From Bacteroidota bacterium (GTDB lineage: Bacteria > Bacteroidota > Bacteroidia > Chitinophagales > Chitinophagaceae), in assembly GCA_013289065.1 (NCBI GenBank), contig JABDAP010000011.1, positions 1 through 40,756 of the forward strand: a stretch of DNA of 40,756 nt. The letters run 5' to 3'. Below the pieces are notes generated by a model, which was not told the origin of the DNA, ran no database searches, and saw nothing but the letters and a program-made list of their open reading frames with translations. This document shows positions 25,480 to 34,777 of this stretch, in pieces. Within the stretch, counting starts at the first letter, position 1. The number at the start of each line of letters is the position of its first letter. The position numbers and the translations under genes were made by a program.

Positions 25480-26936
25480 AACATTTTCTTGATCATTTTT
25501 TTGAATCATACCAGAATGTTGTATTCGTGTATTGCTGCACGATCTATTCTATCTATGCATTGCTCACACTTTTTTCTTATCTGTCTATTTTGTCTAATAT
25601 CCGCAGGAATACTATTCGTGAAAACCTGTTGTTGATACAGTCGCCGTTAAGTCCGGGTATTTCTATTATTACGGGGGCATTCAATGAAGAAATGACCATC
25701 ATATCCAATGTGCGATCGTTACTCACTATGAATTATCCGGCATTTGAAGTGATCATTGTTAATGATGGAAGCAAAGACAAAACGCTTGAGAAATTAATTG
25801 AAGAATTTACTTTGATAGAAGTTGATTTTGCTTATCACTATTTTATTCAATGTCAGCCCATACAAAGGATCTATAAATCAGAGAACAGTGCATTCTCGAA
25901 TTTATTGGTGATCGATAAGATCAATGGCGGCAGTAAAGCAGATGCGATTAATGCAGGAATCAACGCTTCGTCATATGCTTATTTTCTGAATACGGATGTG
26001 GATTGTATCCTCGACAAAGACACGCTTGTTCAAATGATACAACCGTTTATGGATGATGAAAAACGCGTGATCGCCACAGGTGCAACATTACGCATGGCAA
26101 ACTCGTGCATAATTGATTCGAGTGTTTTGGTAAAAGCAAGGGTACCAAGAGCCATCCTTCCATTGTTCCAGGAAATTGAATACATCCGCTCTTTTGTTCT
26201 GGGGAAGATGGGATGGAACCTGGTTAACAGTATACCAAATGTTTCCGGGGGCCTTGGCATGTTTGACAAAGAGATCGTAATAAAAGTTGGTGGTTATGAT
26301 GCTAATTCTTTTGGTGAAGACATGGATATGCTGATGCGCATCAGTAAATATATGTGTGAAACAAAACAGGAATACGCAGTACGATCTATCCCGCAATCTT
26401 TATGCTGGACAGAAGGGCCGCAATCATTAAAAGTTTTTAAGAGGCAGCGTGTAAGATGGGGGCGCGGGTTGTACCAGATATTTTCAACTTATTATAAACT
26501 GATCTTCAATCCGAAATACAAAAAACTTGGAATGATCGTATTGCCATACAATTTCATTTTTGAATTGTGTGCGCCGCTGATCGAGTTCCTTGGTATCATT
26601 TGTTATATCTATCTCATCGCATCACATTTGATCAACTGGCCGTTCGCGATCATCTTATTGGTATTCGTGTATTCGTTTTCAGTGTTTATTACACTATTAT
26701 CCATTGTGTGGGACCAGCTAGTGATCAGGCGCTACAGCTTAAAAGAAGTTTTGCGCTTATGTGTATTTGTTTTTATAGAACCATTCATCTATCATCCGCT
26801 GGTAATGGTTTTTGCACTGATGGGTTATACCAATCAGTTCTTTAAAACAAAATCAAACTGGGGGCATATGGAGCGAAGAGGATTTGGCAAAACAGAAAAA
26901 GCGGAAGTTAAAGTGATCAATGCAACGGTTATATAA
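25476..26936 (+). CDS. Processive polysaccharide synthase, family GT2
   Basis: A 486-residue inner-membrane glycosyltransferase. An N-terminal helix (about 14-38) precedes a GT-A domain with Asp97 (VNDGSKD), GGSKADAINAG (151-161), DxD Asp174/Asp176 (NTDVDC), the catalytic-base region Glu281-Asp282 (FGEDMDM) and QxxRW (Gln324, Arg327, Trp328). At least three C-terminal helix regions follow (about 353-382, 388-413, 427-452), then a tail NWGHMERRGFG. This D, D, D, QxxRW set with flanking helices is that of processive synthases such as PgaC/NodC/hyaluronan synthase, which polymerise and extrude glycan. It has no PilZ domain, so control by c-di-GMP inside this protein is not evident. The start overlaps the HEAT gene by 4 bp. 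Confidence 0.92.
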   Translation: MKHFLDHFFESYQNVVFVYCCTIYSIYALLTLFSYLSILSNIRRNTIRENLLLIQSPLSPGISIITGAFNEEMTIISNVRSLLTMNYPAFEVIIVNDGSKDKTLEKLIEEFTLIEVDFAYHYFIQCQPIQRIYKSENSAFSNLLVIDKINGGSKADAINAGINASSYAYFLNTDVDCILDKDTLVQMIQPFMDDEKRVIATGATLRMANSCIIDSSVLVKARVPRAILPLFQEIEYIRSFVLGKMGWNLVNSIPNVSGGLGMFDKEIVIKVGGYDANSFGEDMDMLMRISKYMCETKQEYAVRSIPQSLCWTEGPQSLKVFKRQRVRWGRGLYQIFSTYYKLIFNPKYKKLGMIVLPYNFIFELCAPLIEFLGIICYIYLIASHLINWPFAIILLVFVYSFSVFITLLSIVWDQLVIRRYSLKEVLRLCVFVFIEPFIYHPLVMVFALMGYTNQFFKTKSNWGHMERRGFGKTEKAEVKVINATVI

Positions 26937-26939
26937 ATA

Positions 26940-29813
26940 ATGAAAAAAATAATCAAATGGTCGGGATTCATCTTTGCACTCGTGGTGCTTATCTCGCTAT
27001 TTTATTATGTGAAGGACAAGAAAAATAAACCGGCAGTTTCAAGTGATGATTTGCTGAAAGCTGCGCTGATAGAAATACGTGATCACAAAAATTATACAAA
27101 AGCGATTGAACTGTCAAAACAAGCGCTCATTTCAACCCCGGATTATACGGATCTGCAGGTAACACTAGGGCGGGCATATTTACTTAATGGAAATACAGAC
27201 TCTGCAAAATTCTATCTCAACAAAGCCGTTGCCGCGAACAGCAACAATGGAGATGCGTTTGCTTATCTTTTTAATATAAGTATGCAGGAAAAAGATACGG
27301 CGGCTGCATTGCAATATCTAACCACTTATATCAGTCATCATCCTGAAGATGAAAAAAATTCTTTAAAACGATACGCTTTACTGTTGCAGTACAGGCAGTA
27401 TGAAAATGCAGAATCGGCGTACCGTTCTTTTATAGAAAGATTTCCGCGCGATTCCATACGTGCAGCCGCTTTTGATTACTGGAAAACAACTGCTGTTATG
27501 CAGCATAAATCGGGTAATCTTGCGGATGCATATAAAAGTTATCGCAAAGCGCTTCGTTATGATCCTGCGGATACAGCAACCTTGCTGAAATTAATTACAC
27601 TTGAAATATATTATAAAGATTATGAAGCGGCAAAGCATTACAATGATATTTTATTGAGAACGGATAGTACTAACCGGATTTATCTTGTATCTGCATCATC
27701 AATCAGTGAGTCGTTGAATGATCATGCACTGGCTGCAGAGTATGCCGGCAAAGCTTTTGCATTAAATCCAAAAGACAAGCTTGCAGAAAAAAACCTAATT
27801 GATCTGTACCTGGCATCTGCAAAAGAATCTACGCCGGAAAATAAGATCAGGTATGCAAAATTAATTTTAAATGTGCGGCCTTCACAGAAAGAAGCATTAT
27901 TATATGCGATCAACGGTTATCTTGAGCTTAAACAGAACAGGGATGCGTTAAGCATTACAGAACGGGCATTAACTTATTATCCATCAGATAAAATATTTAT
28001 TGATAAAAAAGTGGGCATACTGTTCGAAACAAAAAATTATGCGGCCTGTGCTGATTATCTTGAATCGGTTCTGATTCAATACCCAAATAATCATTTTATA
28101 AAAGAGTATGATGATGTGGCTTTATCACTTGCCACTGAATTTATCCGTAATAAAAAATGGACCGATGCTTTAACAACTATTCAAAAAGGACTAAACTATA
28201 ATAAAAACAATCGTGGCTTACTTGAACAGCTGGTAAATGTGTATGCATCGCTTGATATGACAGCAGAGGCGATCGTGATCGACGATCAGCTTATTTCGCT
28301 TGATCATAATAATGCAGCATATCTTTTTAAGAAAGCCGGGTTGCTGGAGAAAGAACAGCATTTTTCAGAGGCATCGGGCATTACTTATTCATTGCTCATG
28401 CAGTATCCGGCAATTACTGAATATAAAACTGCATATATTGATGAGTTGACCAACGAAGAAAAATACCAATTGTCACAACAACAATGGGATAAAGTGGTCG
28501 AGCTATACAACAAGGTATCAGCAGTAAGCAAACCCGGATATTTTTCATTGCTCTATGGACTTACTGCTTATTCAGAAACAGGGGATCAGCAACATGCTTT
28601 ACTACTGATTGATACAGCACTCAGCTCTTATCCGAATGATTCGCTCTTCCTCGTCAAGCGCTCCCTGGCCAATGTTTCCTTACAAAATTTTAGTACGGCG
28701 CTTGGCATTGATCATTCGCTGCTGTTGAGATATCCCTCAGATACATCTCTGCAGAAAATGTATCTCGATCAATTATATACTGCCGGAAAATATTACGAGA
28801 AAGAAAATAATGATACTGCTTTATCTGTTTTCTTTACTGCATTTGCTTTTGCGCCAAAAGATACATTTGCGCTGCAAAATCTTTCTGCCATTTATTTTGT
28901 AAAAAGAAAATATGATTCAGCTGCATATTATGCCGACCTTGGCTTACAACTGGATAGCAACAATGAATACCTCTTAATGAAAAGAGCTTCTTCTTATGAA
29001 CAGCTGAAAAATTATAAAGAAGCATTTGTATCAGCTGACAGGTTATCAAAAATAAATGCTTCTGCCAACCTCATTGATTATGCGGCTTACTTAAAAAATA
29101 AAACTTATCTAAACCAGCTAGGCGTTTCACATTTGCAGTCGTTCTTTTCTTCACCAGGTCAATATGCATCTGTAACAGGTATACAATATATGTGCCGGTT
29201 TACAAAAGGTTCTGTAACAGCAAAACTAAACCTCGGCAGCCGTTTGGCGGGAACAGCAGTACAAGCGGGGCTGGATGCCTATTACACACACAACAGTAAA
29301 TATTATTCAAATGCATTTATAAACTGGTCGCCCGGCACCGCGTTTCCATATTGGCAGGCAGGCTATTCTTTATTCAGAACTTTTACAAAAGGATGGGAAG
29401 CAGAGTTAGGTGCAAGATATATTGGCTTTGATTCGGTCAATAATTATTCAGCAGTTGTATCTGTTGGAAAATATTTTGATAATACCTGGCTCAATCTTCG
29501 TGGATTTTATACAACTGATTCAAAGAACTGGTATCAATCTTATCTTCTTTCTGCGCGGCAATATCTCAATGACAAAGGCGATTATATTTCGGCGCTGGCT
29601 GGATTAGGCGGGATACCGGATGACCAAAGTTTAAATTATAATCTCAGCCACTCTTCAGGTTTTGTTTCAAAAACAATTGGCGCCGGCTTTCAAAAAAGTT
29701 TTCGGTACAGAACAACGCTGAATGCATCATTCAATTATACCAATCTACAGGTATCTTCTTCCGTAAAGCTGAATCAATATGATTTTTATATAACACTCCT
29801 GAGAAATTTCTAA
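26940..29813 (+). CDS. TPR protein with C-terminal YaiO-type outer membrane barrel
   Basis: A 957-residue protein. An N-terminal hydrophobic helix (about 7-25) without a clear signal-peptidase site is followed by about 15-20 TPR-like helix pairs (35-720; for example DLQVTLGRAYLLNGNTDSAKFYL). Residues about 728-957 alternate in beta strands (GWEAELGARYIGF, NTWLNLRGFY, TTLNASFNYTN) and end in ...FYITLLRNF, a classical outer-membrane C-terminus. The barrel matches the YaiO-domain type. The architecture parallels PgaA, AlgK/AlgE and BcsC: a periplasmic TPR scaffold feeding an outer-membrane pore. It lies 3 bp after the synthase gene. I infer that it exports the polymer made by the synthase. Confidence 0.87.
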   Translation: MKKIIKWSGFIFALVVLISLFYYVKDKKNKPAVSSDDLLKAALIEIRDHKNYTKAIELSKQALISTPDYTDLQVTLGRAYLLNGNTDSAKFYLNKAVAANSNNGDAFAYLFNISMQEKDTAAALQYLTTYISHHPEDEKNSLKRYALLLQYRQYENAESAYRSFIERFPRDSIRAAAFDYWKTTAVMQHKSGNLADAYKSYRKALRYDPADTATLLKLITLEIYYKDYEAAKHYNDILLRTDSTNRIYLVSASSISESLNDHALAAEYAGKAFALNPKDKLAEKNLIDLYLASAKESTPENKIRYAKLILNVRPSQKEALLYAINGYLELKQNRDALSITERALTYYPSDKIFIDKKVGILFETKNYAACADYLESVLIQYPNNHFIKEYDDVALSLATEFIRNKKWTDALTTIQKGLNYNKNNRGLLEQLVNVYASLDMTAEAIVIDDQLISLDHNNAAYLFKKAGLLEKEQHFSEASGITYSLLMQYPAITEYKTAYIDELTNEEKYQLSQQQWDKVVELYNKVSAVSKPGYFSLLYGLTAYSETGDQQHALLLIDTALSSYPNDSLFLVKRSLANVSLQNFSTALGIDHSLLLRYPSDTSLQKMYLDQLYTAGKYYEKENNDTALSVFFTAFAFAPKDTFALQNLSAIYFVKRKYDSAAYYADLGLQLDSNNEYLLMKRASSYEQLKNYKEAFVSADRLSKINASANLIDYAAYLKNKTYLNQLGVSHLQSFFSSPGQYASVTGIQYMCRFTKGSVTAKLNLGSRLAGTAVQAGLDAYYTHNSKYYSNAFINWSPGTAFPYWQAGYSLFRTFTKGWEAELGARYIGFDSVNNYSAVVSVGKYFDNTWLNLRGFYTTDSKNWYQSYLLSARQYLNDKGDYISALAGLGGIPDDQSLNYNLSHSSGFVSKTIGAGFQKSFRYRTTLNASFNYTNLQVSSSVKLNQYDFYITLLRNF

Positions 29814-29817
29814 GCCA

Positions 29818-32061
29818 ATGAAATTATGGAACTCATATATCATTCTGTTCATGCCTGCTTTTTTCGCAGCATGTACCGATTGCAGTGCACAAACTATTGA
29901 GCTGGCTAAGAATGGAACAACCGATTACCGGATTTATACTCCTGCAAATCCAAATTCCAATGAACTAAAAGCAGCAAATGTGTTGAAGAGTTTTTTTTAT
30001 CGTGTTACCGGTTCTCACTGCATAATTGAAATTGAAAATAAAAAATCTCCGGGTATTTTTATTGGCGCCACGTCAATCGCAGTAAACGACAAAGAAATCA
30101 ATGCATTACCGGATGAAGCATTTGTTATCCGGACAGTTCAAAGAAATATTGTTATCTGCGGAAAGGGTGCTAAAGGAACTTTGTATGGTGTATATGACTT
30201 TATTGAAAAATATATGGGTTGCCATAAATGGGATGGGCATACTGCGGCAATCAATAAAGAGCCTGCGTTATCAATACCGGCTGTCATACATGAAAAAGAA
30301 ATTCCCGCATTTGTTTATCGTGAAGCTTATTTTCCGCCAGCCTTTGATGATGAATATCTTGACTGGCACAGGCTGCATCGGTTCGAGGAGTTATGGGGAT
30401 TGTGGGGACATTCATTTTTTAAGATCGTTTCCCCCGAAATTTATTTTCATTCACACCCGGAATATTTTTCGCTTGTTAACGGCCAAAGAAAACCGATGCA
30501 GTTGTGTTTAACCAATCCTGCTGTTTTAAAAATAACAATTGATCATTTGCGGAAGCAAATGTCAGATAATCCTTCTGCGCTTTACTGGTCTGTAAGTCCA
30601 AATGATGATACCGGTAACTGCGAATGCGACAACTGTAAAAAACTCGATGCGGCAGACGGCGGCCCACAAGGTTCACTGATCCATTTTGTAAATGCTGTAG
30701 CCGCTTATTTCCCAACAAAAAAAATAACCACATTAGCTTACGGCTACAGTTCGCATGCAACTATTCACTCAAAGCCTGCTTCAAATGTAATTATCATGTT
30801 AAGCAGTATTGATGCATATCGTAGCAACCCGTTACAAACAGAAATAGGCGCATCCGGCTTTCGTAATGATCTTGCAAAATGGAAAGAAAGAGCGCAAAAT
30901 ATTTTTGTGTGGGATTATTGTACACAATTTACCAATTATCTCACGCCGTTTCCTGTAACAAATACATTTCAACCAAACATTAACCTCTTTAAACAGCAAA
31001 ACGTAAGTGGTGTATTTGAGCAGGGAAGTGGTGATACCTATAGTGATATGCCTGAATTAAAGTCATACATTCTCTCTTATCTTTTGTGGAACCCATCAGT
31101 TGATGTGGTTGCATTGACCAGCGATTTTCTGAAAGGATATTATGGAAAAGCTGCACCCGTAGTAGCAAGTTATCTTTCTCTGCTTCAAAAAAATAGTAAT
31201 ACAAGTGATCTTGATATTTACGGTAATCCTGTAAATGATCACAATGGATATCTTTCTCCGGGCAACATGAATGTGTACAGCGATCTTATGGATAAGGCGG
31301 AGCAATTAACAGAGAATGATTCAGCTTCTTATCATCATATTCAAATGCTGAGGTTAACACATGAATATGTTTACCTGCAACAGTCAAAATTCTTTGGCAG
31401 AGACCTTCACGGAATATTTGAGAAAGATGCATCCGGAAAGTTTGTATTGAAAGAACGCCTGCCAAAACGTGTACAACAATTTATTGCTATATGCAAAGAG
31501 GCCAATGTAAAAGAATTTTCTGAAACCGGTATTTCTCCTGAAAAATATATGCAGCAATGGCTGGAAATATTTCATACCAAACCAAAAGATAATCTTGCGG
31601 CTGATGCAGCTGTTCATCTTACTTATCCATTCGCAAGTGAATACCCGGCTAAACTGGAAAGAACATTGGTTGATGAAACACCGGGGTATGCTGATTTCAG
31701 TTATAACTGGCTGTGTTTTTATGGTGTGCCTATGGAAGCAATGATTGACATGGGTTCTGAAAAAAAAGTAAAAGATATTTCCATCCATTTCCTGGAAGAT
31801 GCGCGGCATTGGATATTCCGTCCTTCAGAAATAAATGTAGAAGTATCGGCTGATGGCATACAATACGTTAAATTAAAAACGGTCTCCAATAAAATACCGG
31901 CAGAGGATTACAGCATTAACATGTTACCGTTTCATTTCAGTGTTAATGAAACGGTGCGGTATATTAAAGTAAGAGCTGCAAACCAGCCGGCACTTCCGGG
32001 CTGGCGTTATAGAAAAAATAAAAAACCTATGATCGCCTGCGATGAAATATGGGTGGAATGA
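29818..32061 (+). CDS. Secreted DUF4838 (glycosidase-like) protein
   Basis: A 747-residue exported protein. The N-terminus is compatible with a lipoprotein signal (FFAAC, Cys19) or with cleavage at CSAQ. Residues about 25-150 resemble an alpha-glucuronidase N-terminal domain (AANVLKSFFYRVTG, GAKGTLYGVYDFIEKYMG). The DUF4838 core (about 165-470) carries the conserved VSPNDDTGNCECDNC (259-273) with three close cysteines, which may bind a metal or form a disulfide, and GVFEQGSGD. The last 130 residues look like a carbohydrate-binding discoidin-type sandwich (ADGIQYVKLKTVS...). The family is uncharacterised. Its place 4 bp after the exporter gene suggests it trims or degrades the secreted polymer, the position taken by hydrolases in other secretion operons. 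Confidence 0.85.
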   Translation: MKLWNSYIILFMPAFFAACTDCSAQTIELAKNGTTDYRIYTPANPNSNELKAANVLKSFFYRVTGSHCIIEIENKKSPGIFIGATSIAVNDKEINALPDEAFVIRTVQRNIVICGKGAKGTLYGVYDFIEKYMGCHKWDGHTAAINKEPALSIPAVIHEKEIPAFVYREAYFPPAFDDEYLDWHRLHRFEELWGLWGHSFFKIVSPEIYFHSHPEYFSLVNGQRKPMQLCLTNPAVLKITIDHLRKQMSDNPSALYWSVSPNDDTGNCECDNCKKLDAADGGPQGSLIHFVNAVAAYFPTKKITTLAYGYSSHATIHSKPASNVIIMLSSIDAYRSNPLQTEIGASGFRNDLAKWKERAQNIFVWDYCTQFTNYLTPFPVTNTFQPNINLFKQQNVSGVFEQGSGDTYSDMPELKSYILSYLLWNPSVDVVALTSDFLKGYYGKAAPVVASYLSLLQKNSNTSDLDIYGNPVNDHNGYLSPGNMNVYSDLMDKAEQLTENDSASYHHIQMLRLTHEYVYLQQSKFFGRDLHGIFEKDASGKFVLKERLPKRVQQFIAICKEANVKEFSETGISPEKYMQQWLEIFHTKPKDNLAADAAVHLTYPFASEYPAKLERTLVDETPGYADFSYNWLCFYGVPMEAMIDMGSEKKVKDISIHFLEDARHWIFRPSEINVEVSADGIQYVKLKTVSNKIPAEDYSINMLPFHFSVNETVRYIKVRAANQPALPGWRYRKNKKPMIACDEIWVE

Positions 32062-32091
32062 TTGTTGCTGCGATTCGGGTAAAATATTTTT

Positions 32092-32403
32092 ATGCCGCAA
32101 CATGCTTTATATACACGCTTTCTTGCGCATCCGGGAAAGGGTGATGCATTAATTGATATATTGGTAAAAGCAAATAAGATCGTTTCAGGTTCAAAGGGTT
32201 GCCGCCATTATATTATCAATCAATATCCTGATAATAGTGACCTGATCGTAGTAAATGAATTATGGGATACGGCAGAAGACCATGCCATCTCCCTTACACT
32301 GGATGGTTGTAAAGAACTGATCGCACAAGCCACGCCTTTACTGGCTGAGCCGCCGGAACAGATCATCTTAAAAGCGATTGCGGGTAAAGGCACCGGTAAT
32401 TAA
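32092..32403 (+). CDS. ABM-superfamily monooxygenase (YgiN-like)
   Basis: A 103-residue single ABM ferredoxin-like domain: ALYTRFLAHPGKGDALIDILVKANKIVSGSKGCRHYIINQYPDNSDLIVVNELWDTAEDHAISL, the standard pattern of antibiotic-biosynthesis/quinol monooxygenase proteins. It is a cytoplasmic dimer in known members. It lies 30 bp after the DUF4838 gene and could be read through with the operon, but its function is unrelated, so I treat it as separate. Its stop codon sits in the loop of a hairpin shared with the convergent GH97 gene. Confidence 0.87.
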   Translation: MPQHALYTRFLAHPGKGDALIDILVKANKIVSGSKGCRHYIINQYPDNSDLIVVNELWDTAEDHAISLTLDGCKELIAQATPLLAEPPEQIILKAIAGKGTGN

Positions 32404-32411
32404 TACCGGTG
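32391..32411. terminator. Terminator-like hairpin between convergent genes
   Basis: 8-bp stem CACCGGTA/TACCGGTG with loop ATTAA that contains the TAA stop (32401-32403). It ends 1 bp from the stop of the minus-strand GH97 gene. There is no clear T-run on the plus strand, so strength is doubtful. Confidence 0.5.
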
Positions 32412-32412
32412 G

Positions 32413-34530
32413 TTATTTAACAGGCACAAAACTTACCGCCGCCCCGCCGCCATTCGCTAACACCAAGTGAAGGCTACCCAATGCATCAACAGTTTGTTTG
32501 GTGATTTGATATGACTCCGGATTTTTTTGATAATCTGCAGTTGCTCCGTCAGCATAAATTGTTGCGATGTATTTTTTCCCCTTATCTAAAAAATCAAGGT
32601 TGATGTTTGCGCTGCGCCCATGCTCATCTGTTATTGCTCCAAGGAACCAGTTGGCTTTTCCTTTTTCTTTTCTTACGATCGTTATATAATCGCCGGGTTC
32701 GGCTTCTAATATTTTTGTATCGTCCCAATCAACTGCTACATCACGTATAAATTGGAAAGCATCTGATCTTTCTGTATAGTTCTGCGGCAGGTCAGCGGCC
32801 ATTTGCAAAGGGCTGTACATGGTAACATACAGCGCCAGTTGTTTTACGAGTGTTGTATGCAATTGCCTGTCGGGCGCATAAGATGCATAGCCTTTTATTT
32901 TAAAGATACCGGGTGTATAATCCATCGGCCCACCCATTAATCTGGTAAATGGTAAAATGGTTTCGTGCTCCGGCGGGTTGCCATCATCACTGAATGCGTT
33001 GAACTCATTGCCACGTGCGGCTTCATTGGCCATCCAGTTTGGATAGGTTCTTTGCAAACCCGTTGGGCGCATTGGTTCGTGCATATCGATCATTACATGA
33101 TGTTCCAATGCTTTTTCCGCCACACGCTCATAATGATTTACCATCCATTGCCCGTCGTGGTGTTCGCCGCGCGGTATGATCCTTCCCACATAACCCGTTT
33201 TTACAGCGGGATAACCAAATTTATTCATGAAACGGTAAGCGGTATCCAATTGTCTTTCGTAATTGGTTGCAGAACCCGATGTTTCATTATGCATGATCAT
33301 CACAACTCCTTTGGATGTTGCATAGCGTATGATCTCTTTCACATCAAAATCAGGGTACGGTGTTACAAAATCAAAAACATTTTCTTTCCATTTTCCAAAC
33401 CAGTCTTCCCAACCTGTATTCCATCCTTCCACGAGTACGCCTTTAATATTATTAGCCGAAGCAAAATCGATGTAGCGTTTTACATTGGCAGTGTTGGCGC
33501 TGTGTTTGCCATTCGGTATCAGTTTTCCTTTTGCATCTGTACTGTCGGGAAAGTCTGAATAGTTCCAGGTTCCTTTGCCGGTCTGCATTTCCCACCACAC
33601 GCCCACGAACTTCATTGGTTTGATCCATGTTGTGTTGGTTGTTTTTGCAGGGTCATTCAGATTCAATATCATTTTTGATGCGGGTATCTCTGTTGCATTA
33701 TCGCTCACAATAATTGTTCTCCATGGTGTATTGCACGGAGCATGCAGGTATGCTTTGTTTCCATACGCATCGGGTACCAGGCTGCTGGTTAAATGAAACG
33801 TTTTCCTGTCTACATGCAGTTGCATCGCAGGATAATTCACCAATGCCGCTTCATGAATATTGATATACAAGCCATCGGATGATTTCATCATCAATGGTGT
33901 TTGTACAGCCTGTGCATCGGGCGCAATGCGTACTGCGATGGAAGTACTTTTCGCTACCATATCACGGTTATCAACCTGGCTCAGCAGTGAAGTGGTGTAT
34001 TTATATTCATTCGAATCAAAATCACCCGGGATCCAGAAAGTCTTGTGATCACCGGTCAGATTGAAATGTGTTAACTCATCAGCAATAATAAAATATTTCA
34101 GATCCGGTTGCAATGGGAACGAATAGCGGAAGCCGATACCATCTTCGAACACACGGAAAATAATATCGAGCAGATAATGCGTGGCTGCTTTTTGTTTTAA
34201 GTGTACCGTTATCTGCTGGTAATGGTTGCGGATATTTTTTACTTCACCCCAAACCGGCTGCCATGTTTCATCAACAGATCTTGTTTCGGTAGATGTGACT
34301 TCGAATCCTGTATGCATATCAACACCATCCGTTAAAGTAAAACCAAGCTCAGATGGCGCCACGATCTTTTTATCCTTATAGGTTACGCTGTAAAAAAGTG
34401 TACCGCCGTTATCAATGGTGAGATCGAGTTTTATATTTTTCATACTCAGGCTCGATACCTGCGCGTTCTGCGCCATGGTTTCATGTAAAGAAACAACCAT
34501 CGCAAGGATGGCCAGGGCTTTTTTCAGCAT
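32413..34530 (-). CDS. Glycoside hydrolase family 97, inverting alpha-glucosidase type
   Basis: A 705-residue secreted enzyme (signal peptide to about residue 20, HETMA/QN). It has the GH97 N-terminal super-sandwich, a central TIM barrel (about 305-560; WIKPMKFVGVWWEM, GVLVEGWNTGWEDWFG) and a C-terminal sandwich. Glu416 (HNETSG), Glu485 (MHEPMRPTG), Glu503 and Glu509 (NEAARGNEF) have the same mutual spacing (69, 18 and 24 residues) as Glu439, Glu508, Glu526 and Glu532 of Bacteroides SusB. The Asp nucleophile of retaining members is replaced (VKTGYVG). This predicts an inverting, calcium-dependent alpha-glucosidase. It is a lone gene here, with no SusC/D pair nearby. Confidence 0.93.
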   Translation of the reverse strand: MLKKALAILAMVVSLHETMAQNAQVSSLSMKNIKLDLTIDNGGTLFYSVTYKDKKIVAPSELGFTLTDGVDMHTGFEVTSTETRSVDETWQPVWGEVKNIRNHYQQITVHLKQKAATHYLLDIIFRVFEDGIGFRYSFPLQPDLKYFIIADELTHFNLTGDHKTFWIPGDFDSNEYKYTTSLLSQVDNRDMVAKSTSIAVRIAPDAQAVQTPLMMKSSDGLYINIHEAALVNYPAMQLHVDRKTFHLTSSLVPDAYGNKAYLHAPCNTPWRTIIVSDNATEIPASKMILNLNDPAKTTNTTWIKPMKFVGVWWEMQTGKGTWNYSDFPDSTDAKGKLIPNGKHSANTANVKRYIDFASANNIKGVLVEGWNTGWEDWFGKWKENVFDFVTPYPDFDVKEIIRYATSKGVVMIMHNETSGSATNYERQLDTAYRFMNKFGYPAVKTGYVGRIIPRGEHHDGQWMVNHYERVAEKALEHHVMIDMHEPMRPTGLQRTYPNWMANEAARGNEFNAFSDDGNPPEHETILPFTRLMGGPMDYTPGIFKIKGYASYAPDRQLHTTLVKQLALYVTMYSPLQMAADLPQNYTERSDAFQFIRDVAVDWDDTKILEAEPGDYITIVRKEKGKANWFLGAITDEHGRSANINLDFLDKGKKYIATIYADGATADYQKNPESYQITKQTVDALGSLHLVLANGGGAAVSFVPVK

Positions 34531-34662
34531 ACGTTAGTGTTTGGGGTTGTGTGTGTGTTAATGTGTTAAATATACACAAAATGCAGAAACACTAATAGCG
34601 TAGTTATAGAAAACCTTATTTCGCCTTGTGAAATCCATGCCATGAAAATCATAACTGAAATC

Positions 34663-34720
34663 GGTTTGTGCCCTCCGTGGTTAACAGGCAGCGTGAATTT
34701 AACCGCAGAGGGTACGAAGT
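34663..34720. repeat. Short inverted repeat of the CCGCAGAGG type
   Basis: GCCCTCCGTGGTTAAC is followed about 20 nt later by TTAACCGCAGAGG (imperfect inverted pair), then shorter copies of CAGAGG and AGTTTTAT. The same word type flanks the GNAT gene at 22.5-23.0 kb. It fills the middle of the 247-bp spacer before trmB. Confidence 0.4.
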
Positions 34721-34777
34721 TTTATACAGAGGCATGCAGAGTTTTATGAAATTTGTTTTTAGTTACTTTGCATCCTC

